26,475 nt of DNA, from positions 1-26,475 of the forward strand of contig NZ_JOHS01000071.1 in NCBI RefSeq assembly GCF_000725625.1, given 5' to 3'. Both the position numbers and the translations under genes were made by a program. The notes under the pieces are model-generated. The model was not told where the DNA came from and searched no databases. It saw only the letters and a list, made by a program, of their open reading frames with translations. Positions 1 through 7,993 of the stretch are shown here, piece after piece. Origin of the DNA: Streptomyces sp. NRRL F-6676. GTDB taxonomy: Bacteria > Actinomycetota > Actinomycetes > Streptomycetales > Streptomycetaceae. The first letter of the stretch is position 1. Each line of letters opens with the position of its first letter.

Positions 1-141
1 GCGTGGGCGCAGGTGGGGGTGGGGGTGCCGGTGGTCGTCTGGGGGGTGTGGCGGCGGCGTGCGGGGTGGGTGGTGGCGGGGGTGCTGTTGGTGGTGGACG
101 GGGTGGTGGGAGGTGTGCGGGTGGGGTGGGGGTGGAAGTGA
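1..141 (+). CDS. C-terminal end of an unidentified, probably membrane protein (partial)
   Basis: An open frame enters from the left edge in frame 1 and ends at TGA 139-141, giving about 46 residues. The middle is strongly hydrophobic (AGWVVAGVLLVVDGVVGGV) behind an Arg cluster, so it could be a last transmembrane helix with its positive-inside flank. Trp and Val are frequent, and the codons are rich in GTG and GGG, which is unusual beside the C-ending codons of its neighbours; the stretch could therefore be noncoding GT-rich DNA that happens to be open. The gene would converge on the DUF6104 gene. No family can be named from this fragment. Confidence 0.35.
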   Translation, partial: AWAQVGVGVPVVVWGVWRRRAGWVVAGVLLVVDGVVGGVRVGWGWK

Positions 142-240
142 CGGGGAGCTGGGCGTTCTTCGCCCCCGCCGCTCCTGTCGCCCCCGCCGTACCGTCCCGT
201 CCCTCCCCGGCCCTCGTCCTCCTCCCCTCGCCCTCCTCCC
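142..240. repeat. C-rich convergent intergenic spacer with part of a dispersed repeat
   Basis: This 99-base spacer lies between a rightward partial gene and the leftward DUF6104 gene. Around 158-180 it carries the module TTCGCCCCCGCCGCTCC, which also occurs at about 7733, 10457 and 19610, always in spacers. The rest is a pyrimidine-rich tract of CCCTCC and CTCCTC units. No strong hairpin was found. Confidence 0.4.
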
Positions 241-423
241 CTAGTCCTCGTCCTCCTCGTCGTCCAGGCGGGCCAGCCAGGTGGCCAGGCGTTCTACCGG
301 GATTTCGAAGTCGGGGTTGAGATCGACGAACGTGCGGAGTTGCTCGGCGAGCCACTCGAAGGTGACCTCCTCCTCGCCGCGCCGCTTCTCCAGTTCCTCG
401 ATGCCACGGTCGGTGAAGTACAT
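241..423 (-). CDS. DUF6104-type small acidic protein
   Basis: A 60-residue protein starting MYFTDRGIEELEKRRGEEEV and ending in an acidic tail (LDDEEDED). I recognise this sequence as the small conserved protein found next to kgd in many Streptomyces, classed as DUF6104; its function is unknown. It has no signal peptide or membrane segment, is highly charged, and its spacing of Leu, Trp and aromatic residues fits a small helical fold. It lies 91 bases downstream of kgd in the same direction, with the kgd terminator hairpin between them, so it probably has its own promoter or is reached by readthrough. ATG is the only reasonable start. Confidence 0.85.
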   Translation of the reverse strand: MYFTDRGIEELEKRRGEEEVTFEWLAEQLRTFVDLNPDFEIPVERLATWLARLDDEEDED

Positions 424-459
424 GGGGTCAAGGATATGGCGGGGAGGGGGAGACGCGGA

Positions 460-494
460 CGGGCCGCACCCCCCCCGGGAGAGGGTGCGGCCCG
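460..494 (-). terminator. Terminator hairpin downstream of kgd
   Basis: A perfect 12-bp stem (CGGGCCGCACCC at 460-471 pairing with GGGTGCGGCCCG at 483-494) closes an 11-base loop. It starts 21 bases past the kgd stop. There is no U tract, as is common for Streptomyces terminators. It also lies upstream of the DUF6104 gene and would separate the two transcripts. Confidence 0.75.
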
Positions 495-514
495 GCCTTC
501 GTCGAACTCGGCGG

Positions 515-3500
515 TTACGCCTCGAACACCTCGCGGACCAGCTGCTCCTGCTCCGCCTGGTGCCGCTTCGCGGAACCCACGGCGGGGGAGGAGGAGTGCG
601 GCCGGGAGATGCGGCGCAGACGCTCGCTGTGCGGGACGTCCGCGCCGACCGCCAGGTCCAGGTGGTCGATCAGGTTGAGCGCGATGAACGGCCAGGCACC
701 CTGGTTCGCCGGCTCCTCCTGCGTCCACAGGTACTTCTCGGCGTTCGGGTACTTGGCGATCTCCGCCTGGAGCTCGGCACCCGGCAGCGGGTACAGACGC
801 TCGATGCGGATGATGGCCGTGTCGTTCGCGCCGCGCTTCTGACGCTCGGCGGCGAGGTCGTAGTAGACCTTGCCCGCGCAGAAGACGACCTTCTTGACGG
901 CGGCCGGGTCGACCGAGTCGTCGCCGATGACCGGACGGAACTGGCCGGTGGTGAACTCCTCCGCCTTCGAGGCCGCCGCCTTCAGGCGCAGCATCGACTT
1001 CGGGGTGAAGACGACCAGCGGCTTGTGGTGCGGGTTGTGCACCTGCCACCGCAGGAGGTGGAAGTAGTTCGCCGGGGACGTCGGCTGGGCGACCGTCATG
1101 TTGTTCTGCGCGCACAGTTGCAGGAACCGCTCGATGCGGGCCGAGGAGTGGTCCGGGCCCTGGCCCTCGTAGCCGTGCGGCAGCAGCAGCGTGACGCCGG
1201 AGGTCTGGCCCCACTTCTGCTCGGCGGCCGAGATGTACTCGTCGACCACCGACTGGGCGCCGTTGACGAAGTCGCCGAACTGCGCCTCCCACATCACCAG
1301 CGCGTCCGGACGGGCGAGCGAGTAGCCGTACTCGAAGCCCATGACCGCGTACTCGGAGAGCAGCGAGTCGTAGACGTTGTAGCGGGCCTGCTCCTGCGAC
1401 AGGTACAGCAGCGGGGTGTAGTCCTCGCCGGTCTCCCGGTCGATCAGCACCGCGTGGCGCTGGCCGAACGTGCCGCGGCGGGAGTCCTGCCCGGAGAGGC
1501 GCACCGGGGTGCCCTCCAGGAGGAGGGAGCCGATGGCGAGGGTCTCGCCCATGCCCCAGTCGATCGTGCCGTCCTCGACCATCGACGCCCGGCGCTGGAG
1601 CTGCGGGAGCAGCCGCGGGTGGACGGTGAAGTGGTCGGGGATGTTGACCTGGGACTCGGCGATCCGCTTGACGACCTCCGTGGAGATCGCCGTGTTGACG
1701 GCGACCGGGAACTCGGCCTGCGGGTCCGGCGAGTGCGGGGCGGCCGGCTGCGCGGTGGCCTCGCGGACCTCCGTGAAGACCTTCTCCAGCTGGCCCTGGT
1801 AGTCCTGGAGCGCCTGCTCGGCCTCCTCCAGGGTGATGTCGCCGCGACCGATGAGCGACTCGGTGTAGAGCTTGCGCACCGAGCGCTTCTTGTCGATCAG
1901 GTCGTACATCAGCGGCTGGGTGAAGGCCGGGTTGTCCGACTCGTTGTGACCGCGGCGGCGGTAGCAGATGAGGTCGATCACCACGTCCTTGTTGAACGCC
2001 TGGCGGAACTCGAAGGCGAGCCGCGCCACACGCACGACGGCCTCCGGGTCGTCGCCGTTCACGTGGAAGATCGGGGCCTCGATCATGCGGGCCACGTCCG
2101 TGGCGTACATGGACGAGCGGGAGGACTCCGGGGCGGCGGTGAAGCCGACCTGGTTGTTGATGACGATGTGGACCGTGCCGCCGGTGCGGTAGCCACGCAG
2201 CTGCGACATGTTCAGGGTCTCGGCCACCACGCCCTGGCCCGCGAAGGCCGCGTCGCCGTGGATCGCCACCGGCATGACGGTGAAGTCGGTGCCGCCCTTG
2301 TTGATGATGTCCTGCTTGGCACGGGTGATGCCCTCGATGACCGGGTCGACCGTCTCCAGGTGGGAGGGGTTCGCGGCCAGCGAGACGCGGATCTGCTCGC
2401 CGTCCAGACCGGTGAAGGTGCCCTCGGCGCCCAGGTGGTACTTGACGTCGCCGGAGCCGTGCATCGACTTCGGGTCGAGGTTGCCCTCGAACTCGCGGAA
2501 GATCTGCGCGTAGGACTTGCCGACGATGTTCGCCAGCACGTTCAGCCGGCCGCGGTGGGCCATGCCGATGACGACCTCGTCCAGGCGCGACTCGGCGGCC
2601 GAGTCGAGGACGGCGTCGAGCAGCGGGATGACGGACTCGCCGCCCTCCAGGGAGAACCGCTTCTGGCCGACGTACTTCGTCTGGAGGAAGGTCTCGAAGG
2701 CCTCCGCCGCGTTGAGGCGGCGCAGGATGCGGAGCTGCTCCTCGCGCTCGGGCTTGCTGTGCGGGCGCTCGATGCGGTCCTGGATCCACTTGCGCTGCTT
2801 GGGGTCCTGGATGTGCATGAACTCGATGCCGGTGGTGCGGCAGTACGAGTCGCGCAGCACGCCGAGGATGTCGCGCAGCTTCATCAGGGACTTGCCCGCG
2901 AAGCCGCCGACCGCGAACTCGCGCTCCAGGTCCCACAGGGTGAGCCCGTGCTCGGTGATGTCCAGGTCGGGGTGCTTGCGCTGCTGGTACTCCAGCGGGT
3001 CGGTGTCGGCCATGACGTGGCCGCGGACCCGGTAGGAGTGGATCAGCTCGAAGACGCGGGCGGCCTTGGTGACGTCGTCGTCGTGGCTGGCGTCGATGTC
3101 CTTGAGCCAGCGGACCGGCTCGTAGGGGATGCGCAGCGCCTTGAAGATCTCGTCGTAGAACTCGTTCTCGCCGAGGAGCAGGTTGGCGACGATCCGCAGG
3201 AACTCGCCGGAGGCGGCGCCCTGGATGACCCGGTGGTCGTACGTCGAGGTGAGGGTCATCACCTTGGAGATGCCCAGCTTGTTCAGGGTGTCCTGGGAGG
3301 TGCCCTGGAACTCGGCCGGGTAGTCCATGGAGCCGACGCCCATGATGACCGACTGGCCGGGCATCAGGCGGGGCACGGAGTGGACGGTGCCCAGGCCCCC
3401 GGGGTTGGTCAGGGAGACCGTGACGCCGCTGAAGTCCTCCATCGTCAGCTTGCCCTCGCGGGCGCGGCGGACGATGTCCTCGTAGGCCTGCCAGAACTCG

Positions 3501-4333
3501 AAGAAGTTCAGCGTCTCGGCCTTCTTGATGCCGGCGACGACGAGCTGGCGGTCGCCGTTGGGCTTCACCAGGTCGATCGCCAGGCCGAAGGTGACGTGCT
3601 CCGGCTTGACGAGGGTCGGCTTGCCGTCCTTCTCCGCGTAGTGCCAGTTCATCGACGGCATGGCCTTGATGGCCTGCACCATCGCGTAGCCGATGAGGTG
3701 GGTGAAGGAGATCTTCCCGCCCCGGGCCCGCTTGAGGTGGTTGTTGATGACGATGCGGTTGTCGAACAGCAGCTTCACCGGGACCGCGCGCACGGACGTG
3801 GCCGTGGGCATCTCCAGTGAGGCGTTCATGTTCTTCGCGACGGCCGCGGAGGGACCGCGCAGCGTGACGTACTCGGGGCCCTGGGGGGCCTCGGTCGCCG
3901 GAGCCGCCTTGGCGGCCGGTGCGGCCTTGGCGGCGGCAGCGGGCTTCGCGGGGGCCGCGGCCGCGGGCTTCGCGGCCTGCTTGGCCGGTGCGGCGGCGGG
4001 CGCGGCCGCCGGCGTCGCGGGCTTCGCGGGGGCGGCCGACTGCGCGGCGCGCGGGGCCGGAGCGGCCGGCTGAGCCGGGGTGGTGGGAGCGGCGTCGGTC
4101 CGCGCGGCCCCCGCAGCCGCGTCACCCGCCGGGGCCGGGGTGGCAGCCGCCCCGGGCTTGTAGTCCGCGAAGAAGTCCCACCAGGCGCGGTCTACCGAAT
4201 TCGGGTCCTGGAGGTACTGCTGATAGATCTCATCGACGAGCCACTCATTGGCACCGAACGAGGCCGCGGGGTTCTTCCCGGCTTGGTCGGTCTCGGTGGA
4301 GATGCTCGAGTTACTGGGGGACTGTGGCGACAC
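515..4333 (-). CDS. kgd: Multifunctional 2-oxoglutarate decarboxylase/dehydrogenase E1 with fused E2 succinyltransferase domain
   Basis: A 1272-residue fused enzyme of the TCA cycle. The E1 part decarboxylates 2-oxoglutarate on thiamine diphosphate. The E2-like part carries succinyltransferase chemistry, and actinobacterial enzymes work with a separate lipoyl-bearing E2 and E3. Order: a short N-terminal helix (about 28-45), an Ala/Pro/Lys linker (61-150), an acyltransferase domain (about 160-375) with catalytic DHRVIQG (His367), then the E1 domain to the C-terminus with [11 protein letters not shown] and a [13 protein letters not shown] region. No lipoyl domain is present, as expected for this family. 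I chose GTG at 4331-4333 ([10 protein letters not shown]), which gives the usual family length; AAGAGGG lies about 12 bases upstream. The open frame runs on to 4624 but that part is unlike coding sequence. In relatives the FHA protein GarA/OdhI inhibits the enzyme; no such gene is visible here. Confidence 0.96.
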   Translation of the reverse strand: MSPQSPSNSSISTETDQAGKNPAASFGANEWLVDEIYQQYLQDPNSVDRAWWDFFADYKPGAAATPAPAGDAAAGAARTDAAPTTPAQPAAPAPRAAQSAAPAKPATPAAAPAAAPAKQAAKPAAAAPAKPAAAAKAAPAAKAAPATEAPQGPEYVTLRGPSAAVAKNMNASLEMPTATSVRAVPVKLLFDNRIVINNHLKRARGGKISFTHLIGYAMVQAIKAMPSMNWHYAEKDGKPTLVKPEHVTFGLAIDLVKPNGDRQLVVAGIKKAETLNFFEFWQAYEDIVRRAREGKLTMEDFSGVTVSLTNPGGLGTVHSVPRLMPGQSVIMGVGSMDYPAEFQGTSQDTLNKLGISKVMTLTSTYDHRVIQGAASGEFLRIVANLLLGENEFYDEIFKALRIPYEPVRWLKDIDASHDDDVTKAARVFELIHSYRVRGHVMADTDPLEYQQRKHPDLDITEHGLTLWDLEREFAVGGFAGKSLMKLRDILGVLRDSYCRTTGIEFMHIQDPKQRKWIQDRIERPHSKPEREEQLRILRRLNAAEAFETFLQTKYVGQKRFSLEGGESVIPLLDAVLDSAAESRLDEVVIGMAHRGRLNVLANIVGKSYAQIFREFEGNLDPKSMHGSGDVKYHLGAEGTFTGLDGEQIRVSLAANPSHLETVDPVIEGITRAKQDIINKGGTDFTVMPVAIHGDAAFAGQGVVAETLNMSQLRGYRTGGTVHIVINNQVGFTAAPESSRSSMYATDVARMIEAPIFHVNGDDPEAVVRVARLAFEFRQAFNKDVVIDLICYRRRGHNESDNPAFTQPLMYDLIDKKRSVRKLYTESLIGRGDITLEEAEQALQDYQGQLEKVFTEVREATAQPAAPHSPDPQAEFPVAVNTAISTEVVKRIAESQVNIPDHFTVHPRLLPQLQRRASMVEDGTIDWGMGETLAIGSLLLEGTPVRLSGQDSRRGTFGQRHAVLIDRETGEDYTPLLYLSQEQARYNVYDSLLSEYAVMGFEYGYSLARPDALVMWEAQFGDFVNGAQSVVDEYISAAEQKWGQTSGVTLLLPHGYEGQGPDHSSARIERFLQLCAQNNMTVAQPTSPANYFHLLRWQVHNPHHKPLVVFTPKSMLRLKAAASKAEEFTTGQFRPVIGDDSVDPAAVKKVVFCAGKVYYDLAAERQKRGANDTAIIRIERLYPLPGAELQAEIAKYPNAEKYLWTQEEPANQGAWPFIALNLIDHLDLAVGADVPHSERLRRISRPHSSSPAVGSAKRHQAEQEQLVREVFEA

Positions 4334-4684
4334 GGCGGCAACCGCCCTCTTCCGCTTCACAAGGTGATGGACAGCGGGAATAAAGGCTACGCCTCCGTGA
4401 CCGGGAAGGTGAGGTCGGGCCGGTTCATCGTCACGTACATCACATTGAAAACCGTGTTTCGCCGCCGGAATTGGCGGGAAACAAGCGCGGTTACGGTCGA
4501 AAAGGGTACGGGAGCCCGAGGGAGCGGCGCACGGGCGGCCTCCCAGGGGAGCCGCAGCGGTCGGACCGGGGCCCGGTCCGCCGCTCCGTGCGGTGGCCCG
4601 GTGGCCTTGATCACACGTGTCCACACCGTGCCCGGCCGTGGCGGGACAGCCGGTGGATCATGCGGCTCCGCTGCGCACTTTACG
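4334..4684. other. Intergenic region upstream of kgd
   Basis: This 351-base spacer lies between the histidine kinase and kgd, both leftward. The part next to the kinase holds the hairpin at 4557-4584. The stretch at about 4390-4510 is less GC-rich than its surroundings and is the likely place of the kgd promoter. TANNNT-type hexamers exist on the minus strand (for example TAGCCT just upstream of kgd), but none has a convincing -35 at proper spacing, so I do not call one. Confidence 0.5.
4557..4584 (-). terminator. Strong hairpin between histidine kinase gene and kgd
   Basis: CGGACCGGG (4562-4570) and CCCGGTCCG (4572-4580) are perfect inverted arms around one G. GCGG (4557-4560) and CCGC (4581-4584) extend the stem past one bulged T. 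It starts about 100 bases downstream of the kinase stop and 224 bases upstream of the kgd start. It is most simply a factor-independent terminator for the two-component operon. A near-perfect dyad could also be a protein-binding site. Confidence 0.5.
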
Positions 4685-6031
4685 TCAACTTGGCGAAGAG
4701 GGGAGCCCTGGAAGGGTGACCTGGATGCGGCAGCCCCGCTCGCTTTCGGCCACGCCGATCCGGCCACCGTGGAGATCCACCGCCCAGCGCGCGATCGCCA
4801 GCCCCAGACCCGTGCCGCCGTCGCTGCCGGGCCCGTGCGGGGAGCGGACCGCGCCCCGGTTGAACCGCTCGAACACCCGGTGCCACTCGGAGCGCGGAAT
4901 GCCCGGCCCCTCGTCGAGCACCTCCAGGTCGAGCGAGTCCGGCGCCTGCCCCGGCCGCGCCCTGACCGTCACCCTGCCGTGCGGCGGGCTGTGCTTGACG
5001 GCGTTGTCGATGAGGTTGGCCATGACCTGGTGGATGCGCTCGGGGTCCGCGTGCGCGGTCAGCTCCGGCGGGTGGACGTCGAGGTGCAGATGGACGTCCT
5101 TGCGGGTGTGACCGCCGGAGCCGGAGGCGATGCCCGCGCGCGCGGAGGCCACCATGTTGGCCTCCTTGAGCATCTCGGCCAGATACGGCCACACCTCGAA
5201 GCGGCGTTTCTTCAGCGGGACGACGCCGTTGTCCAGCCGGGAGAGGTCCAGCAGCGTCTCCACCAGGCGGCCGAGCCGCTCGGTCTGCCGCAGCGCCGTG
5301 CGCATCGTCTCGGGGTCCGCCTCGGTGACGCCGTCCACGATGTTCTCCAGCACCGCGCGCAGCCCCGCGATGGGCGTGCGCAGCTCGTGCGAGACGTTCG
5401 CCACCAGCTCCTTGCGCCGGCTGTCCTGCGCCTCCAGCTCGTCGGCCATGCGGTTGATCGTCTGCGCCAGGTCGCCCAGCTCGTCGCGGCGGTTCTCGCG
5501 CACCCGGCGGGTGTAGTCGCCGTGCGAGATGGAGCGGGCCACGGCGTTCATCTCGTCCAGCGGGGCGGTGAGCGAGTGTGCCACGAACTGGGTGATCAGC
5601 AGGGTGGCGATCACCGAGAAGACGGTGATGAAGCGCAGCTCGGTCTGCGTCCGCACGGCGATCATCAGCAGACCCGTGGTGATGAAGACGGAGACGACGA
5701 CCAGCGTGCCGAGCTTGGTCTTGACGGAGAAGGGCCACAGACCGCGGCCGGACTCGTGTGCGGAACCGGGACCCGGGCCCGGCCCGGTGGCCGCGCCGTA
5801 CCCGGACGCGCCTCTCGCCGCCCTCGGGGCGCGCCCGGGGCGTGCCTTGCGCCCGGCGGCCGTCGCGTTCCGGGAGCGCACCCTGCCGGACCTGCGCCCC
5901 GCGGCCGCGCCGGCGCGCGCCGCTGCCGTACCGCGTCCCGCTGCCGTGTCACTACGGGGGTTCGCCCTGCGCGCCGCGGCCGCCACGCGTCCGAAGACCG
6001 CGCCCCGGCGCGTTCCACCGGCACCGCTCAT
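4685..6031 (-). CDS. Two-component sensor histidine kinase (HAMP-HisKA-HATPase)
   Basis: A 448-residue membrane kinase that would phosphorylate the response regulator encoded just upstream. Order: an Arg/Ala-rich tail (1-98), TM1 (about 107-126), a loop of fewer than ten residues, TM2 (about 134-152), HAMP (about 153-205), the H box ANVSHELRTP with His215, the N box LIDNAVKHS with Asn343, DEGPGIP (373-379) and GGTGLGLAI (405-413). All catalytic motifs are intact. The almost absent extracytoplasmic loop suggests sensing within the membrane or through a partner. ATG at 6029-6031 follows the regulator by 80 bases, in regulator-then-kinase operon order. An earlier in-frame extension exists to 6244 but overlaps the regulator and was rejected. 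The long basic tail is odd; if the true start were further in, it would be noncoding. Confidence 0.92.
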   Translation of the reverse strand: MSGAGGTRRGAVFGRVAAAARRANPRSDTAAGRGTAAARAGAAAGRRSGRVRSRNATAAGRKARPGRAPRAARGASGYGAATGPGPGPGSAHESGRGLWPFSVKTKLGTLVVVSVFITTGLLMIAVRTQTELRFITVFSVIATLLITQFVAHSLTAPLDEMNAVARSISHGDYTRRVRENRRDELGDLAQTINRMADELEAQDSRRKELVANVSHELRTPIAGLRAVLENIVDGVTEADPETMRTALRQTERLGRLVETLLDLSRLDNGVVPLKKRRFEVWPYLAEMLKEANMVASARAGIASGSGGHTRKDVHLHLDVHPPELTAHADPERIHQVMANLIDNAVKHSPPHGRVTVRARPGQAPDSLDLEVLDEGPGIPRSEWHRVFERFNRGAVRSPHGPGSDGGTGLGLAIARWAVDLHGGRIGVAESERGCRIQVTLPGLPSSPS

Positions 6032-6071
6032 CGCTTCCAGCCCCCTTCGGCTGCCCTGCTCCCGCGGGGAT

Positions 6072-6090
6072 CCGGCGGCGCTGCCGCCGG
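6072..6090 (-). other. Intercistronic hairpin between response regulator and kinase
   Basis: CCGGCGGC (6072-6079) and GCCGCCGG (6083-6090) form a perfect 8-bp stem with a 3-base loop in the 80-base gap of this two-gene operon. It could attenuate kinase transcription or stabilise the 3' end of the regulator message. In DNA this GC-rich it may also be fortuitous. Confidence 0.35.
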
Positions 6091-6111
6091 GAGCGGGGCG
6101 GGAGAGCCCGC

Positions 6112-6849
6112 TCAGGGCGTCGGCGTCTCCAGCGCGTAGCCCACACCGTGCACCGTGCGGATCCGCTCCGCACCGATCTTCCGCCGCAGCGCCTTGATGT
6201 GGCTGTCCACGGTCCGCGTCCCGGACGCGTCCGCCCAGTCCCACACCTCGGCGAGCAGCTGCTCGCGCGAGAGTACGGCACGCGGGGTGTTGGCCAGGCA
6301 GACCAGCAGGTCGAACTCGGTGGGCGTCAGATGCACGTCCTCACTGCGCACCCGGACCCGGCGCTGCGCGTGGTCGATCTCCAGTTCGCCCAGGCGGAGG
6401 ATGCCCGAGCGCGGAGTCGTCGCGGCGAGCGCGGCCCGCTCCACCCGGCGCAGCAGGACGTGCACCCGGGCGGCCAGTTCCCGCATGGAGAACGGCTTGG
6501 TCATGTAGTCGTCGGCGCCGACGCCGAGGCCGACCAGCATGTCGGTCTCGTCGTCGCGCGCGGTGAGCATCAGCACCGGCACCGGGCGCTGGGCCTGCAC
6601 CCGGCGGCAGACCTCGAGCCCGTCGAAGCCGGGCAGCATCACGTCGAGGATCAGCAGATCGGGCTGCCAGGCCTCGGCGGTGTCGACCGCGGACGGGCCG
6701 TCGCCCGCCGTTTGCACGAGAAATCCCTCGGCGCGCAGACGGGTCGCGATGGCGTCGACGATCGTCTGGTCGTCCTCGACCACCAGAACCCGGCGCTGCG
6801 CGCCGTTCGTCGTCGCCGTGCCGTTGTGGGAGGTGTGTGTCTGCTCCAT
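6112..6849 (-). CDS. OmpR/PhoB-family response regulator
   Basis: A 245-residue DNA-binding response regulator. The receiver domain (about 19-135) has the acidic pair Asp26/Asp27, phospho-acceptor Asp69 in LILDVMLPG, Thr96 and Lys118. After a short linker, the C-terminal winged-helix domain (about 148-242) shows the usual LTPTEFDLLVCLA, LLAEVWDW, RTVDSHIKALRRKIG and RTVHGVGYAL pattern of OmpR-type regulators. ATG at 6847-6849 is preceded by a purine-rich AGGGGCGGGCG. It is the first gene of the regulator-kinase operon and is followed by its cognate kinase. The target genes cannot be deduced; the adjacent kgd and methyltransferase-fold gene are only positional candidates. Confidence 0.95.
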   Translation of the reverse strand: MEQTHTSHNGTATTNGAQRRVLVVEDDQTIVDAIATRLRAEGFLVQTAGDGPSAVDTAEAWQPDLLILDVMLPGFDGLEVCRRVQAQRPVPVLMLTARDDETDMLVGLGVGADDYMTKPFSMRELAARVHVLLRRVERAALAATTPRSGILRLGELEIDHAQRRVRVRSEDVHLTPTEFDLLVCLANTPRAVLSREQLLAEVWDWADASGTRTVDSHIKALRRKIGAERIRTVHGVGYALETPTP

Positions 6850-6971
6850 CGCCCGCCCCTGGGGTTGCTTTCCGGAATCCGTGGGGTGATCCCATGTCTG
6901 CGGTGACGCGTCGTTGTGCTGTGAATGATCCGCGTCAGGGGAGCAGCGTACGGGCAGTAACAGTCGCTCGG

Positions 6972-7697
6972 CTATCCGGGGCGGACCGCCAGGTGAACCA
7001 CGTCGGGAACGCCCCGGGCAACGGGGATCTCTTCGGTACGCACCTGTTGGAACCCGGCATTCCGTAGGGTTCCTTCAAATTCCGGAGAGGGCTGTGCGGA
7101 CCATACGGCGAGTACTCCGCCGGGCCTCAACACCCTTGCGCAGCCTGCCAGTCCGGAAGGTGAGTAGAGGGTTTCGTTGTCCTCCGTGACGGTCCAGTCG
7201 GGGCCGTTGTCGATGTCCAGGCAGAGGGCGTCGTATGTGTCCGATGTCTCATTGACGTAAGTGATCAGATCCGCTTCGAGGATGCGGGTGCGGGGGTCCG
7301 CGCGGGCGTCGGCGGTGTAGGGGGAGAGGGGGCCGGTGCGGTGCCAGTCGATGACGGCGGGTTCGCGTTCGACGACTGTGATGGGGCCCCAGTGGGGGTC
7401 GGCGGCGGCGTGGGCGAGGGAGAAGCCGACGCCGAGGCCGCCGATGAGGACGGCGGGGTTTTCCCGGCCTGCGGGCAGGGCTTCGTGGGCCGCGTCGACG
7501 AGACGGCGTTCGGAGCGGCCGTCGGAGGTGTCCATGAGGAAGCAGCCGTTGGCGATGATCTGGAGGTGGGGGCCGTGGCGGCGGAGGGTGATGTCGCCGG
7601 CGGGGCCGGAGCGGGTGTCGAGGGTGACGGGGGGTTCGGTGGGGGTGGGGCGCGGGGTCGGGGTGGCGTCGGTGGTGGGGTGGGGCATGGGGGTCAT
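6972..7697 (-). CDS. Spermidine-synthase-like class I methyltransferase-fold protein
   Basis: A 241-residue protein of the Rossmann-fold spermidine synthase/SAM-methyltransferase type. After a Pro/Thr-rich N-terminus (1-25) come the strand LQIIANGCFLMDT, glycine motif I VLIGGLGVGF (83-92), an acidic residue closing strand 2 (VVERE, Glu110), LCLDIDNGP (the place where spermidine synthases keep catalytic or binding acidic residues) and the post-motif LRPGGVLAVWSAQPSPEF. Such genes are often annotated spermidine synthase in Streptomyces, but the true substrate is unknown and polyamine synthesis is not proven. The start is uncertain: ATG at 7697 or the ATG three codons in, neither with a strong Shine-Dalgarno. 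It lies leftward, divergent from lon. Its codon use is more GTG/GGG-rich near the N-terminus than in its neighbours. Confidence 0.8.
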   Translation of the reverse strand: MTPMPHPTTDATPTPRPTPTEPPVTLDTRSGPAGDITLRRHGPHLQIIANGCFLMDTSDGRSERRLVDAAHEALPAGRENPAVLIGGLGVGFSLAHAAADPHWGPITVVEREPAVIDWHRTGPLSPYTADARADPRTRILEADLITYVNETSDTYDALCLDIDNGPDWTVTEDNETLYSPSGLAGCARVLRPGGVLAVWSAQPSPEFEGTLRNAGFQQVRTEEIPVARGVPDVVHLAVRPG

Positions 7698-7723
7698 TGT
7701 GGGTGACGGGGAGTGGGGTGCGG

Positions 7724-7866
7724 GGAAGTTTTTCGCCCCCGCCGCCCCTACCCTTCCCCACCCTCCAAGGGGCTTCGCCCCTTGGACCCCGGGGTGCGGT
7801 GTCGGCCGACCGCCGGTGGGGACTTCTCGCGCAGTTGCCCGCGCCCCTTACAGGGGCGCGGTGAGT
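7724..7866 (+). repeat. Dispersed intergenic repeat, copy upstream of lon
   Basis: Three modules occur in a fixed order. First is TTTTTCGCCCCCGCCGCCCCT (about 7731-7748). Second is a perfect hairpin CCAAGGGGC-TTC-GCCCCTTGG (7765-7785) followed by ACCCC. Third, after a spacer, is CGCGCAGTTGCCCGCGCC running into a perfect 9-bp hairpin CGCGCCCCT-TAC-AGGGGCGCG (7840-7860). The same modules in the same order and orientation recur at about 10449-10572 on the other side of lon. Parts occur near 158, 19606 and, inverted, 26163. All copies sit outside genes. Confidence 0.75.
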
Positions 7867-7952
7867 GCTCGCGCCTGCGTGGCGCACCCCTGGCGGGCGG
7901 GTGATCGCTGTGGGCGAACGCGGGGTGGGGAACATTCGGAGGCTCAGGGGGA

Positions 7953-7971
7953 TTGAGTCGGGATAGCTCAA
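7953..7971 (+). promoter_or_regulatory. HspR/HAIR-like operator in front of lon
   Basis: TTGAGT (7953-7958), seven bases, then GCTCAA (7966-7971). This matches the HAIR consensus (CTTGAGT-N7-ACTCAAG) bound by the heat-shock repressor HspR in actinomycetes, with small deviations at the outer and inner bases. It ends 22 bases before the lon start. HspR repression of lon through such a site is established in Streptomyces. TTGAGT may double as the -35 region. Confidence 0.8.
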
Positions 7972-7993
7972 CTTCACTGTCGAGAGGAAGATC

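Noticed and set aside
3..320. A 105-codon frame at the left end starting at GTG 3
   Set aside because: Poly-Gly then poly-Pro translation reading through the convergent spacer into the DUF6104 gene; frame 1 gives the more plausible gene end.
281..3820. A 1179-codon open frame on the plus strand opposite kgd, and an 880-codon one at 294-2936 on the minus strand in another frame
   Set aside because: Both are shadows of kgd in very GC-rich DNA. Their translations are Arg/Val/Leu/Ala-rich without domain motifs, whereas kgd has intact catalytic motifs.
4334..4624. N-terminal extension of kgd
   Set aside because: The added sequence is Arg/Pro/Gly-rich, includes the hairpin region, and the GTG at 4333 gives the usual family length.
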